Origin: CAMDMI01 sp044359055
GTDB lineage: Bacteria; Bacteroidota; Bacteroidia; Cytophagales; Flexibacteraceae
Direction: 5' to 3'
Length of the DNA stretch: 11,810 nt
Assembly (NCBI GenBank): GCA_044359055.1
Contig: JBIKMV010000077.1
Coordinates: forward strand, 1 to 11,810
Shown here: one piece after another, positions 1 to 7,600 of the stretch
Position numbering within the stretch: position 1 is the first letter of the stretch
Layout of the letters: every line of letters starts with the position of its first letter
The notes under the pieces: model-generated
What the model was told of the DNA's origin: nothing
What the model saw: the letters and a program-made list of their open reading frames with translations, nothing else
Database searches by the model: none
Made by a program: the position numbers and the translations under genes

Positions 1-1174
1 TTTTGGCCAGTTCCATACCAAGCAAAGCATGGGGGAGTTCAGCTTCTTCATGCCATACTTTTCCGATGTCGTGCAGCAGTCCGGCACGCTTGGCAAGTTT
101 GGCATTGAGGCCCATTTCAGCGGCCATTGTAGCACAGAGGCGGGCTACCTCACGGCTGTGCTGAAGCAGATTTTGGCCGTAAGAAGAACGATATTTCATT
201 CTTCCCACCATTTTGATGAGCTCCGGATTGAGACCGTGAACCCCCAGATCAATGGCGGTACGCTCACCTACTTCCACGATTTCATCTTCAATGTTTTTCC
301 GGGTTTTGGAAACCACTTCTTCGATGCGGGCGGGATGAATCCGGCCATCCTGCACAAGCCTGTGAAGCGATAAGCGGGCGATTTCTCTTCTCACCGGATC
401 GAAGCCCGAGATGATGATGGCTTCAGGGGTGTCGTCAACGATAAGCTCTACTCCGGTTGCGGCTTCAAGCGCCCTGATATTCCGGCCTTCCCTGCCGATA
501 ATTTTACCCTTGATATCGTCGCTCTCGAGGTTGAAGACAGAAACGCAGTTTTCTACTGCTTGTTCATGGGCGGTTCGCTGAATGGTGTTGAGGATAATTT
601 TCCTTGCCTCTTTGGTGGCGGTGAGTTTGGCCTCTTCCATGATGTCTTTGATGTGGGCAGCAGCTTTTGTGGTGGCCTCATTTTTCAGACTTTCTACCAA
701 TTGCTCCCGGGCTTCTTCTACCGAAAGACCTGCAATCCGGGTCAGCTGCTGCTGTTGCTGGATGCGTATTTTTTCAACTTCATCCTTCTTTTTGGCAATG
801 ATTTCGATCTGGGCATCCAGATTTTGCTTGCCGCTTTCCAGTTCTGCTTCTTTCCTGTTCAGGTTTTCCTGAAGTTTGGCCACATGCTGCTGTTGCTGCT
901 TGAGTTTGTTTTCGTTCTGCACCATTAGATTACGCCTTTTGTTGGCATCCTCTTCAAATTCAGACCTTTGCTTCAGAAAAAACTCTTTGGCTTCCAGCAT
1001 TTTGTTTTTGCGGGTAGCCTCTGCGTTGAGTTCGGCTTCCTTCACGATGTTGTTGGCCTTTGCCCTGGCATCGTCTTCCAGTTTGGAAAGGGAACCCTTG
1101 AAAATGGTTTTGGAGGCAATAAAACCAGCAGCGCCTCCGGCTGCTACCAATACAATCCAGATCAGAATATCCAT
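1..1174 (-). CDS. rny: Ribonuclease Y, C-terminus cut by window edge
   Basis: RNase Y is a membrane-anchored endoribonuclease that starts mRNA decay. The 391 residues visible run in the family's order. An N-terminal membrane helix (about 3-20) is followed by a long charged, glutamine-rich coiled coil (about 30-200). A KH domain has the GxxG-type loop IIGREGRNIRALE at 225-237. Then comes the HD phosphohydrolase domain with QHS (H339) and the metal-binding LLHDIGK at 366-372. The frame stays open to base 1, so roughly the last quarter of a usual protein of about 520 residues lies outside the window. The ATG at 1172-1174 places the membrane helix at the very N-terminus, as the family requires. 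It lies 157 nt downstream of zapA, and the T-run of a terminator-like hairpin ends 18 nt before the start, so expression may depend on read-through. The family assignment is secure. Confidence 0.97.
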   Translation of the reverse strand, partial: MDILIWIVLVAAGGAAGFIASKTIFKGSLSKLEDDARAKANNIVKEAELNAEATRKNKMLEAKEFFLKQRSEFEEDANKRRNLMVQNENKLKQQQQHVAKLQENLNRKEAELESGKQNLDAQIEIIAKKKDEVEKIRIQQQQQLTRIAGLSVEEAREQLVESLKNEATTKAAAHIKDIMEEAKLTATKEARKIILNTIQRTAHEQAVENCVSVFNLESDDIKGKIIGREGRNIRALEAATGVELIVDDTPEAIIISGFDPVRREIARLSLHRLVQDGRIHPARIEEVVSKTRKNIEDEIVEVGERTAIDLGVHGLNPELIKMVGRMKYRSSYGQNLLQHSREVARLCATMAAEMGLNAKLAKRAGLLHDIGKVWHEEAELPHALLGMELAK

Positions 1175-1191
1175 GTAATCTTCTTCGTTTT

Positions 1192-1232
1192 AAAAAATTC
1201 CGGAACAAAAAGCCTTGCAGAAGCCTTTCCGG
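1192..1232 (-). terminator. Terminator-like hairpin just upstream of rny
   Basis: On the minus strand CCGGAA pairs with TTCCGG (arms at 1227-1232 and 1200-1205). An inner CTT/AAG pairing closes a CTGC loop, and the 3' arm is followed by AATTTTTT. This has the form of an intrinsic terminator, though the stem has internal mismatches. The T-run ends 18 nt before the rny ATG. It could end zapA transcripts, attenuate rny, or define the 3' end of a small RNA from the gap. Termination here is inferred from shape only. Confidence 0.5.
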
Positions 1233-1273
1233 TCAACAGATATAAGTACGGAGAAGAGAAAAACGGCTGCTTA

Positions 1274-1320
1274 TCCGGCAGGCTGAGTTGGAGTGCCTGC
1301 CGGACCCGGTGGTGCGGGTC
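1274..1320 (-). other. Two abutting strong hairpins between zapA and rny
   Basis: Reading the minus strand, GACCCG and CGGGTC (1315-1320 and 1303-1308) form a 6-bp stem with loop CACCAC. It is immediately followed by a perfect 10-bp stem, TCCGGCAGGC with GCCTGCCGGA (1295-1304 and 1274-1283), around an 11-nt loop. The stems overlap by two bases at 1303-1304, so they could stack. No T-run follows directly, so these are not simple terminators. With the hairpin at 1192-1232 they make the whole gap between zapA and rny highly structured, compatible with a processed leader or small RNA. No RNA family is recognised. Confidence 0.45.
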
Positions 1321-1331
1321 TCGGGGATGGA

Positions 1332-1607
1332 TCAGGTATTCAGTCGGGCAATGATGCCATCAAGGCTCTGATTCAGCCCGTCTATTTCCTTTTCGGCCTT
1401 CCTTTTGGCTGTGAATTTGCCAATCAGACTTTCGAAAACCACCATGACGAGTAAATCCTGTTTATCCTGCACTCCCTTGTTTTTATAAAATTCCAGTTGT
1501 GCATTGAGTTCGTTCTGGGCCTCGGTAAAAAGGGGCAAATCACTCTCCCTGAATTTGAGGGGATAGTCTTTGCCGAATACCTTTAGATTTACATTTACCG
1601 TATCCAA
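1332..1607 (-). CDS. zapA: Cell division protein ZapA
   Basis: ZapA binds FtsZ and promotes bundling of Z-ring filaments at the division site. The 91-residue product has the family's small N-terminal head (VNVNLKVFGKDYPLKF, about 4-19). A long helix follows with the DLLVMVVFESLIGKF stretch, and a coiled-coil tail predicted to dimerise (about 25-90). The length fits the family. The only reasonable start is TTG at 1605-1607, because an in-frame TAA lies two codons upstream and no ATG opens the frame near the N-terminal motif. It lies 22 nt after the small coiled-coil gene and upstream of rny, an order I associate with Bacteroidota. Transcription is probably shared with the upstream gene from the promoter near 1951-1985. 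Confidence 0.9.
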   Translation of the reverse strand: MDTVNVNLKVFGKDYPLKFRESDLPLFTEAQNELNAQLEFYKNKGVQDKQDLLVMVVFESLIGKFTAKRKAEKEIDGLNQSLDGIIARLNT

Positions 1608-1629
1608 AATTTATGAGCGATTACCTGAT

Positions 1630-1920
1630 TTATCCAAGTTGGGCAACGCATTTGTCGATCTCTTCCACATACCCGTCAATCTGTTTGACGATAGCGGCAA
1701 TCCTTTCGGCATAGCGTTCTTTTCCGATTGCAATGTTAGGACTTTCGGGCGGTACTGGAAAATTTTTTGTTCCGGTTTTGGATTTGCTCAGACTTGATTT
1801 CAATTCCCTGTTTTCCGCCTGATAATACTTTATTTCCTCCTTGAGGGCATTTCTTTCGTTCAGGCTTTCCTCAATTTTCTTTGAGAGGATTTCCAGCTTG
1901 TCTGTAATATGTTGGCTCAT
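1630..1920 (-). CDS. Small coiled-coil protein upstream of zapA
   Basis: This 96-residue protein has no family I can name. Residues 5-45 form a heptad-like, highly charged helix (EILSKKIEESLNERNALKEE). A short proline-rich linker follows (FPVPPESP, 54-61), then a second helix (66-96) ending in YVEEIDKCVAQLG. A C-terminal IDKCI/V motif is, to my memory, common in unnamed Bacteroidota proteins encoded before zapA. No signal peptide or membrane segment is seen, so it is probably cytoplasmic. ATG 1918-1920 is preferred over an in-frame TTG at 1953. That TTG would overlap the -7 element of the predicted promoter, and the added residues (PCTRHSDNCP) do not look helical. Its place next to zapA suggests a divisome role, perhaps as a ZapB-like partner, but that rests on context only. 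Confidence 0.75.
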   Translation of the reverse strand: MSQHITDKLEILSKKIEESLNERNALKEEIKYYQAENRELKSSLSKSKTGTKNFPVPPESPNIAIGKERYAERIAAIVKQIDGYVEEIDKCVAQLG

Positions 1921-1950
1921 AGGGCAGTTATCAGAATGGCGTGTGCAAGG

Positions 1951-1985
1951 CAAATGTAGGAAATAATTATTTTATCATTCCCAAA
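1951..1985 (-). promoter_or_regulatory. Bacteroidota-type promoter for the coiled-coil/zapA unit
   Basis: On the minus strand TACATTTG (1951-1958) matches the TAnnTTTG -7 consensus exactly. A TTTG (1982-1985) lies 23 nt upstream as the -33 element, at the long end of the reported spacing. A start near 1945-1948 would leave a leader of about 25-30 nt before the ATG at 1920. The position just after serS ends suggests a transcription unit separate from serS. Confidence 0.5.
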
Positions 1986-2065
1986 CGACCGGGAGGAAAT
2001 GGGAATATTCCTCAGGATCCGGCCTGCGGCAAAAACCAATTCTCTTTCAGAGTGCTGTAAAACTG

Positions 2066-3343
2066 TCAGGAAATGACCTCGAATCCGCAGTAGGGCACCA
2101 AAGCCGCAGGAATCCGGATGCCATCTGCTGTCTGATTGTTTTCCAGAATGGCGGCCACAATTCTTGGCAATGCCAGTGCCGATCCGTTCAGGGTGTGCAG
2201 CAGATAGGTTTTTTTGGTCTCCTCAGATTTGCACCGAAGCTTCAGCCTGTTGGCCTGATAGGTTTCGAAGTTGCTCACCGAACTTACCTCAAGCCAGCGC
2301 TTTTGTGCCCCGGAATACACTTCCATATCATAGGTAAGCGCCGAGGTAAATCCCATATCTCCCCCGCAAAGGCGCAAAACCCGGTAGGGCAGTTCCAGCT
2401 TTTCCAGCAAACTCTGAACATATTTCCGCATTTGCTCCAGAATCTGATAGGATTGATCGGGGTGGGCAATCTGTACAATTTCCACCTTATCGAACTGATG
2501 CAAACGATTGAGACCCCGGACATGCGCACCCCAGCTTCCGGCCTCCCGCCTGAAACAAGGGGTATATCCAACACATTTTACAGGCAGCTCAGTTTCTTTC
2601 AGAATGGTGTCCCTGAAATAGTTGGTAATGGGTACCTCTGCCGTGGGAATCAGGTATAATCCATCTTCCTGCACATGGTACATCTGACCGTCCTTATCAG
2701 GGAGCTGCCCTGTTCCGAAGCCAGATTCCCGGTTGATGACGATGGGGGGCTGCATTTCGTAATAACCCTGCTTTTCGGCCTGGTCGAGAAAGAAGTTGAT
2801 CAATGCCCGCTGAAGTCTTGCCCCTTTGCCTTTGTAAAAAGGAAATCCTGCACCCGAAACCTTGTTTCCGTTCTCAAAATCAATGATATTGAGTTTCTGA
2901 ATCAGCTCCCAGTGGGGAAGACTGCCTTCAGGCATATCTAAAGCTTTTCCCCATGTTTCCACCACTTCGTTTTCTTCAGGAGTCCGGCCCTGAGGTACAC
3001 TGGTGTGGGGTACATTGGGGAGGGTTACCAGCAATTGGTACAGGGCCTCTTCAGCTTCTTTAAAAGTTTCTTCGGCCTCTTTCATCTCGGCTTTAATGGC
3101 CGCAACGCCGGATTTCACCTGTTCTGCTTCTTCCTTTTTTCCTGATTTTATGAGGGCACCGATTTCTCCCGAAAGCTTGTTGGCTTCTTCCTGCAGCCGG
3201 TTCAGCCGCGACTGGCATTCCCTTCTTTTTTCATCCCAGCTGAGAACAGATTCAACCTGCTTCTCCGCTTCCGGGAAATTTCTCTTTTGCAATCCTGCCA
3301 GAATCCGGCTTTTTTCTTCTCTGAACAGATGTAATTCAATCAT
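2066..3343 (-). CDS. serS: Seryl-tRNA synthetase
   Basis: SerRS is a cytoplasmic class II synthetase that activates serine with ATP and charges tRNA-Ser. The 425-residue product has full family length. Residues 1-105 form the antiparallel coiled-coil arm that grips the long variable arm of tRNA-Ser. The class II core follows. Motif 1 is around 175-201. The serine-binding TAE loop is at 234-236. Motif 2 is CFRREAGSWGAHVRGLNRLHQFDKVE at 263-288, with the ATP-contacting arginines near 264-265 and 276. Motif 3 is GSALALPR at 387-394, followed by ILENNQ. No key residue appears lost. The ATG at 3341-3343 gives the standard MIELHLFREE opening. The gene lies 16 nt after ctlX and may be co-transcribed with it. 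No clear intrinsic terminator is visible between its stop and the next promoter. Confidence 0.97.
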   Translation of the reverse strand: MIELHLFREEKSRILAGLQKRNFPEAEKQVESVLSWDEKRRECQSRLNRLQEEANKLSGEIGALIKSGKKEEAEQVKSGVAAIKAEMKEAEETFKEAEEALYQLLVTLPNVPHTSVPQGRTPEENEVVETWGKALDMPEGSLPHWELIQKLNIIDFENGNKVSGAGFPFYKGKGARLQRALINFFLDQAEKQGYYEMQPPIVINRESGFGTGQLPDKDGQMYHVQEDGLYLIPTAEVPITNYFRDTILKETELPVKCVGYTPCFRREAGSWGAHVRGLNRLHQFDKVEIVQIAHPDQSYQILEQMRKYVQSLLEKLELPYRVLRLCGGDMGFTSALTYDMEVYSGAQKRWLEVSSVSNFETYQANRLKLRCKSEETKKTYLLHTLNGSALALPRIVAAILENNQTADGIRIPAALVPYCGFEVIS

Positions 3344-3359
3344 AGCAAATCAGGGTTTT

Positions 3360-4292
3360 CTATTGGTTTTTTGGGTTAAAAATTTCTGCCATCATGCAGC
3401 GGATGCTTCCTCCGCCTACATATTCAATGGTCGGAATGGCGATGGGCAGCAGCGGTCCGAAAGCAGACATTCGGTTTTTCTGATCTTGGCTGAGGGAGTC
3501 AAATGCGGTTTGGGAAAGGACAGTCATGGCTTTGCCGCTTCCGTCTCTCACCTGCAGAATATTGCCGCAAAATCCCTGCTCCAGCTGCTCAATACTTATG
3601 GTGATGAGGGTGTGGTTTTGCAGCAAGGATGCTTTCACGGTTTCTCTTTCCACTATTCCGGGAATACATTCCAGACAAACCACTGCCATTTGTTCGCCGA
3701 TGCTCATAACCACATTGGTATGGTAATATGGAAATCCCTTTGAGCTTCTGGTTTGAAAAAGAATGGCTTCATAGCCCATTCGTGCCGCAAAAATTTCAAC
3801 TGCGGTTTTGTTTGTCCTTTCGGATATGGCCGCATACACCATTTTATTTGCCCGATCCGGAATAAGGCTCCCGGTTCCCTCCAGAATGGCATTTTCAGGG
3901 AACTGTGCCGCCCAGTTCGTTTCGCTTTTTATGGCAAATCCTGCTTCGCCCAGCAGTTTTTTTACCTGAGGAAGCTGAGTGATTTCTGCCCGTCTGTTGG
4001 GGGTTTTCATGGGGAAAATGTGAATACCACCGCTGGCATCGGTTCCAAACCAGTTGTTCGGAAAAACAGCATCGGGCATTTCCGCATAGCCGGGTTCTTT
4101 TTCTACCACCAAAACCTCCACGGCTTTTGCTCTGAGGGTTTCAACGGCGCTGTCGAATTCAGCCATTGCCAGTTGCCGGGCATTTCCATCTTTTTGTGCA
4201 TGTTGAAACTCATTGTCTCCGGCGGTTTGTTCATTGAACTGGAAATCTGCCGGCCTCACCATCAAAATGGTATTTGTAATCTGCTGATCCAT
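3360..4292 (-). CDS. ctlX: CtlX-type guanidino-group hydrolase (amidinotransferase fold)
   Basis: This 310-residue protein belongs to the guanidino-group-modifying superfamily (arginine deiminase, DDAH, amidinotransferases). It is closest by pattern to the citrulline-utilisation hydrolase CtlX. Visible family motifs are TNTILMVRPADFQFNEQTA at 6-24, MPDAVFPNNW at 72-81 (D74), EGTGSLIPD at 138-146, YYHTN with the presumed catalytic His at 191, and GGGSIRCM with the presumed nucleophile Cys299. The Cys/His/acid set therefore looks complete and an active enzyme is likely. No signal peptide is seen, so it is cytoplasmic. The known role of CtlX in other bacteria is citrulline breakdown; the exact substrate here is inferred. 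Arginine-like substrates are possible, because the superfamily changes specificity easily. The start is ATG at 4290-4292, and serS follows 16 nt downstream. Confidence 0.85.
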   Translation of the reverse strand: MDQQITNTILMVRPADFQFNEQTAGDNEFQHAQKDGNARQLAMAEFDSAVETLRAKAVEVLVVEKEPGYAEMPDAVFPNNWFGTDASGGIHIFPMKTPNRRAEITQLPQVKKLLGEAGFAIKSETNWAAQFPENAILEGTGSLIPDRANKMVYAAISERTNKTAVEIFAARMGYEAILFQTRSSKGFPYYHTNVVMSIGEQMAVVCLECIPGIVERETVKASLLQNHTLITISIEQLEQGFCGNILQVRDGSGKAMTVLSQTAFDSLSQDQKNRMSAFGPLLPIAIPTIEYVGGGSIRCMMAEIFNPKNQ

Positions 4293-4606
4293 AAATGGAT
4301 ATAATCTTCGCTGAGTACTGGAGTGTTAACTTTTTTAGGCCGGCAATTTAGGTCAATTATTTTTGGCTTTTGGCAGTACTTTTGGGTCAGACAAGCTAAA
4401 AAAACAGATGCCTTCAATTCTGGGATTCCACCAACCCGGGCAGGACTTCGGGTTTGGCGAATGCATATTAAATTGAAAATCCGTATTTTCAATATACTAC
4501 CACCCCATTTTTCAGATAAGGAGAAGTTCAGCCAGCAGTATGTCTGATTTCGCAAAGCGGGATTAGATCAGTTGCCATTTTCCTGATATTCAAATTTCCA
4601 ATAACC
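4293..4606. other. Noncoding stretch upstream of ctlX
   Basis: No convincing gene is present on either strand. The stretch should hold the ctlX promoter, but I find no exact TAnnTTTG box on the minus strand. It contains the 22-bp inverted repeat at 4472-4493. Short open frames cross it on both strands, but they lack protein-like composition or recognisable motifs. Confidence 0.6.
4472..4493. repeat. Perfect inverted repeat upstream of ctlX
   Basis: The arms ATTGAAAAT and ATTTTCAAT (9 bp each) flank a 4-nt centre CCGT. The symmetry is perfect and A/T-rich, as in a dimeric repressor or activator site. It lies about 180 bp upstream of the ctlX start and about 180 bp beyond the stop of the ABC transporter gene. 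No T-run follows on either strand, so it is not a terminator. Its regulator is unknown. Confidence 0.4.
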
Positions 4607-4640
4607 AAAAAAAAATCCCGCCAGAAGCGGGATTTTTTTT
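4607..4640. terminator. Bidirectional intrinsic terminator after the ABC transporter gene
   Basis: TCCCGC and GCGGGA (4616-4621 and 4627-4632) pair around a 5-nt loop. Nine A residues (4607-4615) lie on one side and eight T residues (4633-4640) on the other, so both strands have hairpin plus T-run. On the minus strand it lies 30 nt beyond the transporter stop codon and should end that transcript. Confidence 0.9.
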
Positions 4641-4669
4641 CATTTTAAGTGGTAAATCGGATATGCAAA

Positions 4670-7600
4670 TTAAAGATTTGGAAGGCCTTTTTTTCCGGAG
4701 GAGGATATCTTTTCCACCGCCTTTCTTAAAATATCGTAATATAACATGAGATACAAAAGGCCGGTCATCAGCCATAAAATCAATATGTTGAAGACCGGGG
4801 TTTCCATTTTCATCCCCATAAAATATTTGAATGGAGCAAAAAAATGGGCTCTTGACAAGACCTTGTTTTCTGAAGATGGCTCCCTGAAAACCGGATCTAC
4901 CATTTGTATCAAACCCTGCTCTGTCTCTAAAATTTTGCGGTCTTCATCTGCATTTTTCACCAGCCGCTCAATGCTTCCGTTGTGGTAAGCCTGCCTGTGG
5001 AAATTCAATTGGTCAGCACCCTTGAATTTTTCTTCCAGTGAGCGGAATATTGCTGATTCCTCGTCCGCTGCTTTTCGGGAAATATTGGCATAAAAGGTGC
5101 GTAGTCCGGACAGATATTGCTGGGCATCAGCCAATACCTGTGGCTCGGTGCCCGGCCGAAGGGCCTCGATCCTGGCAAAGGAATAAGTAGGATGAAGTTG
5201 ATTTTCTTTCAGAAATTCAGTCCTCAGCACAGCCATATCGCTTTCAATTTTTTCCTTGTGCTTAAACAAGCGGCTGTTTCCATATTCCATCGCATACTCG
5301 ATTTTAGATTCCAGCTCGGGTACCATATAGATAAATTTGTCATCGGCAGCGTGTTTTTTGAATTTGGTTTCAAAGAACCAGCGGTTGTATGGATTGTCTT
5401 TGTAAAAAGAAACCATCATGCCCTCATAAGCCCAGCGTGATGCCATCACTTCTGAAACGATGGGTACATCTGTATGGTCTTTTATGTCGGGGTTGATTTT
5501 GCTGAACTTGATTACAATACCACCCAAAACCAGTTGGGGTATCAGCAATATGGGAATCAGAATGTATATGGTTACCGCCTGATTGAATGCCGATGAAATG
5601 TTGAGCCCCAGCATATTGGCAAAGCAGGAAGCAGAGCAGAGCAGGGCAATCTGAACAAAGGAGAATTGTTTGATTTCCAGCACATAGCTGGATACAAGCC
5701 AGAAGGCCAAAGTCTGAAATGCTGAAATGCCAAACAGAATCAGGATTTTGGAAGAGAGGTAGCTGCTGCGGGATAGATTCAGGAACTTTTCCCTTTTTAC
5801 AATTTTCCGGTCATGAAAGATTTCTTCTGCACTCACTGTGAGCCCCAGAAACAAGCAGACAATAATGGAAATGAATATAAACACCGGTATATTCTCATTT
5901 TCAGCAAAAGCATAATGCCCTCCCGAATATTTATCAATACTGTAATGTCTGTTGATTAGCGCCAGGATAAAACCCAGCAAAGGGGCCTGCAGCAGGTTTA
6001 TGCCCAGGTATTGCTTGTTGTTCAGTTTTGACCTGATATCCCGGTTCACAAAAACACCGAACTGCCTTGCCCATTTGGAATGGTTAATGGCTTTTAAGCC
6101 TGATTTTTTAGGAAGATGCGAGGATTTGGGTTTGTAGGATTTTCGGAACTCCTGATACCATTCGTAGGGCAGCACCTTCCGTTCCCTGGTGTAGCGGCCA
6201 AATTCAGTTACGCGCTTGGCCTCTATGAGGTCAAAAATCTGCTCCGGATTTACATGGCCGCACTCGTAGCAGTAGGCATGGTCTTTATTGAGCTGATTGG
6301 TTTTATTTTTGAAATATACGATCGCCTCAATCGGATTGCCATAGTAAATGGGAAACCCACCGGTATCCATAATAAGCAGCCGGTCAAACATTTTGAAAAT
6401 GTCGGAAGAGGGCTGATGTATGACCACAAAGACGAGCTTTCCGAGGAGGCTCAATTCTTTCAGCAATTCAATGATGCACAGAGAATCGCGGGAAGAAAGA
6501 CCGGATGTGGGTTCATCGAGGAAAAGAATCCCGGGCGCACGAAGCAGCTCCAATCCGATGTTTACCCTTTTTCTTTCTCCCCCGGAAATAATTTTATCCA
6601 GAGGACTTCCTACTTTAAGCTGGGCGATGCCCGCCAGTCCCAGGTCGTCCAGAGTTTTGGTAACCAGGTCATTCAGTTCGGTCTCAGATTTATCGTTAAA
6701 GCTGAGTTTTGCGGCATAATACAGGTTCTGAAAAACGGTAAGTTCCTCAATAAGCAAATCATCCTGAGGCACATAACCGATTACTCCTTCCAGTTTGGCC
6801 CGGTCTTCATGCAAATTCAGGCCATTGATCAGAATTTCTCCTTTTGCAGGTTTCAGATTGCCGTTCAATACCTCAAGAAGGGTGCTTTTTCCGGAGCCAC
6901 TGGCTCCCATCAGGCCCACAAGTCTGCCGGAAGTTTCCTGGAAACTCAGTTCCTGAAGACCGACCTTTCCGTTTGGAAAACGATAAACCACCTGGTTGGC
7001 CTCAAAGTGGATTTTATCCATTTCCTTATCTTCCAGAAAACTGGAAATGATGTCCGAATAATAAATCGGGTCTGAATCATCGCCTTTTACCAGGCCCCCG
7101 GAGGTAAATTGATAAACTTCTTCTTCCAGCATTTCCACCCCATTGAGGGTAATGTTTTGCCTGCCAGAATATTTGATGTGGTAAGAACCCGCATTTTCAA
7201 GCTTTAGAATGGCAATGTAGCCCGGTATTTGCTCGTCATAAATGTGTTTGCTCTTCCGAAAACGGGCTGTTTGAGACGAGGATATCACCAGAACATTTTG
7301 AGAATCTGGTTCAAGACCCTGGTTTTTCCTGCAAAAATTCAGTATCTGATGAAACTCATCGTGGGAAACATGGAATACCTCCGCCACAGAATGAAGAAAT
7401 TCCATTTCCTGCGGCTGTATAAACCGGTCCGAATCAATCAGGGAAATCAGAATGATCAGTACATTCAGTTTTTGTTGCTGATTCAGTTCCTGATTCAGAT
7501 TGTGACACAGCAAAACCATCCTCGAAGATTCTCTTACCGAAAAACCTTCATTTTCTTCTTCTCCTGAATTTTTTGCTGCGGCAGAAAATTTATTCAAAAA

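Noticed and set aside
740..905. CTG/TTG trinucleotide runs resembling a microsatellite
   Set aside because: They are the complement of glutamine codon runs (QQQQ and QQQQQ) in the coiled coil of RNase Y, with mixed codons, so they need no separate explanation.
1175..1331. 6S RNA between zapA and rny
   Set aside because: 6S RNA is known next to zapA in other phyla, which made it worth testing. The two ends of this gap do not pair, and I see separate local hairpins rather than one long rod with a central bubble. I keep it only as a structured gap.
1921..1953. Upstream TTG start for the coiled-coil protein
   Set aside because: The TTG at 1951-1953 falls inside the predicted -7 promoter element, and the added residues break the helical pattern.
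1992..2012. GGAATATTCC palindrome after serS as a terminator
   Set aside because: It is a short A/T-rich palindrome with no loop and no T-run, so it lacks terminator form.
3003..3743. Plus-strand open frame across the serS/ctlX junction
   Set aside because: It is antisense to two well-supported genes, with serine-rich and low-complexity composition typical of a shadow frame.
4323..4547. Plus-strand open frame of 74 codons in the ctlX upstream region
   Set aside because: It has no motif or conserved pattern that I recognise, and would be the only plus-strand gene in the window. It is most likely chance.
4262..4555. Minus-strand open frame of 97 codons upstream of ctlX
   Set aside because: It overlaps the ctlX start in another frame, has no recognisable motif, and its composition resembles translated noncoding DNA.
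6116..7075. Long plus-strand open frame antisense to the transporter ATPase
   Set aside because: It mirrors the ATPase coding frame, whose Walker and signature motifs are intact. The antisense product resembles no family.
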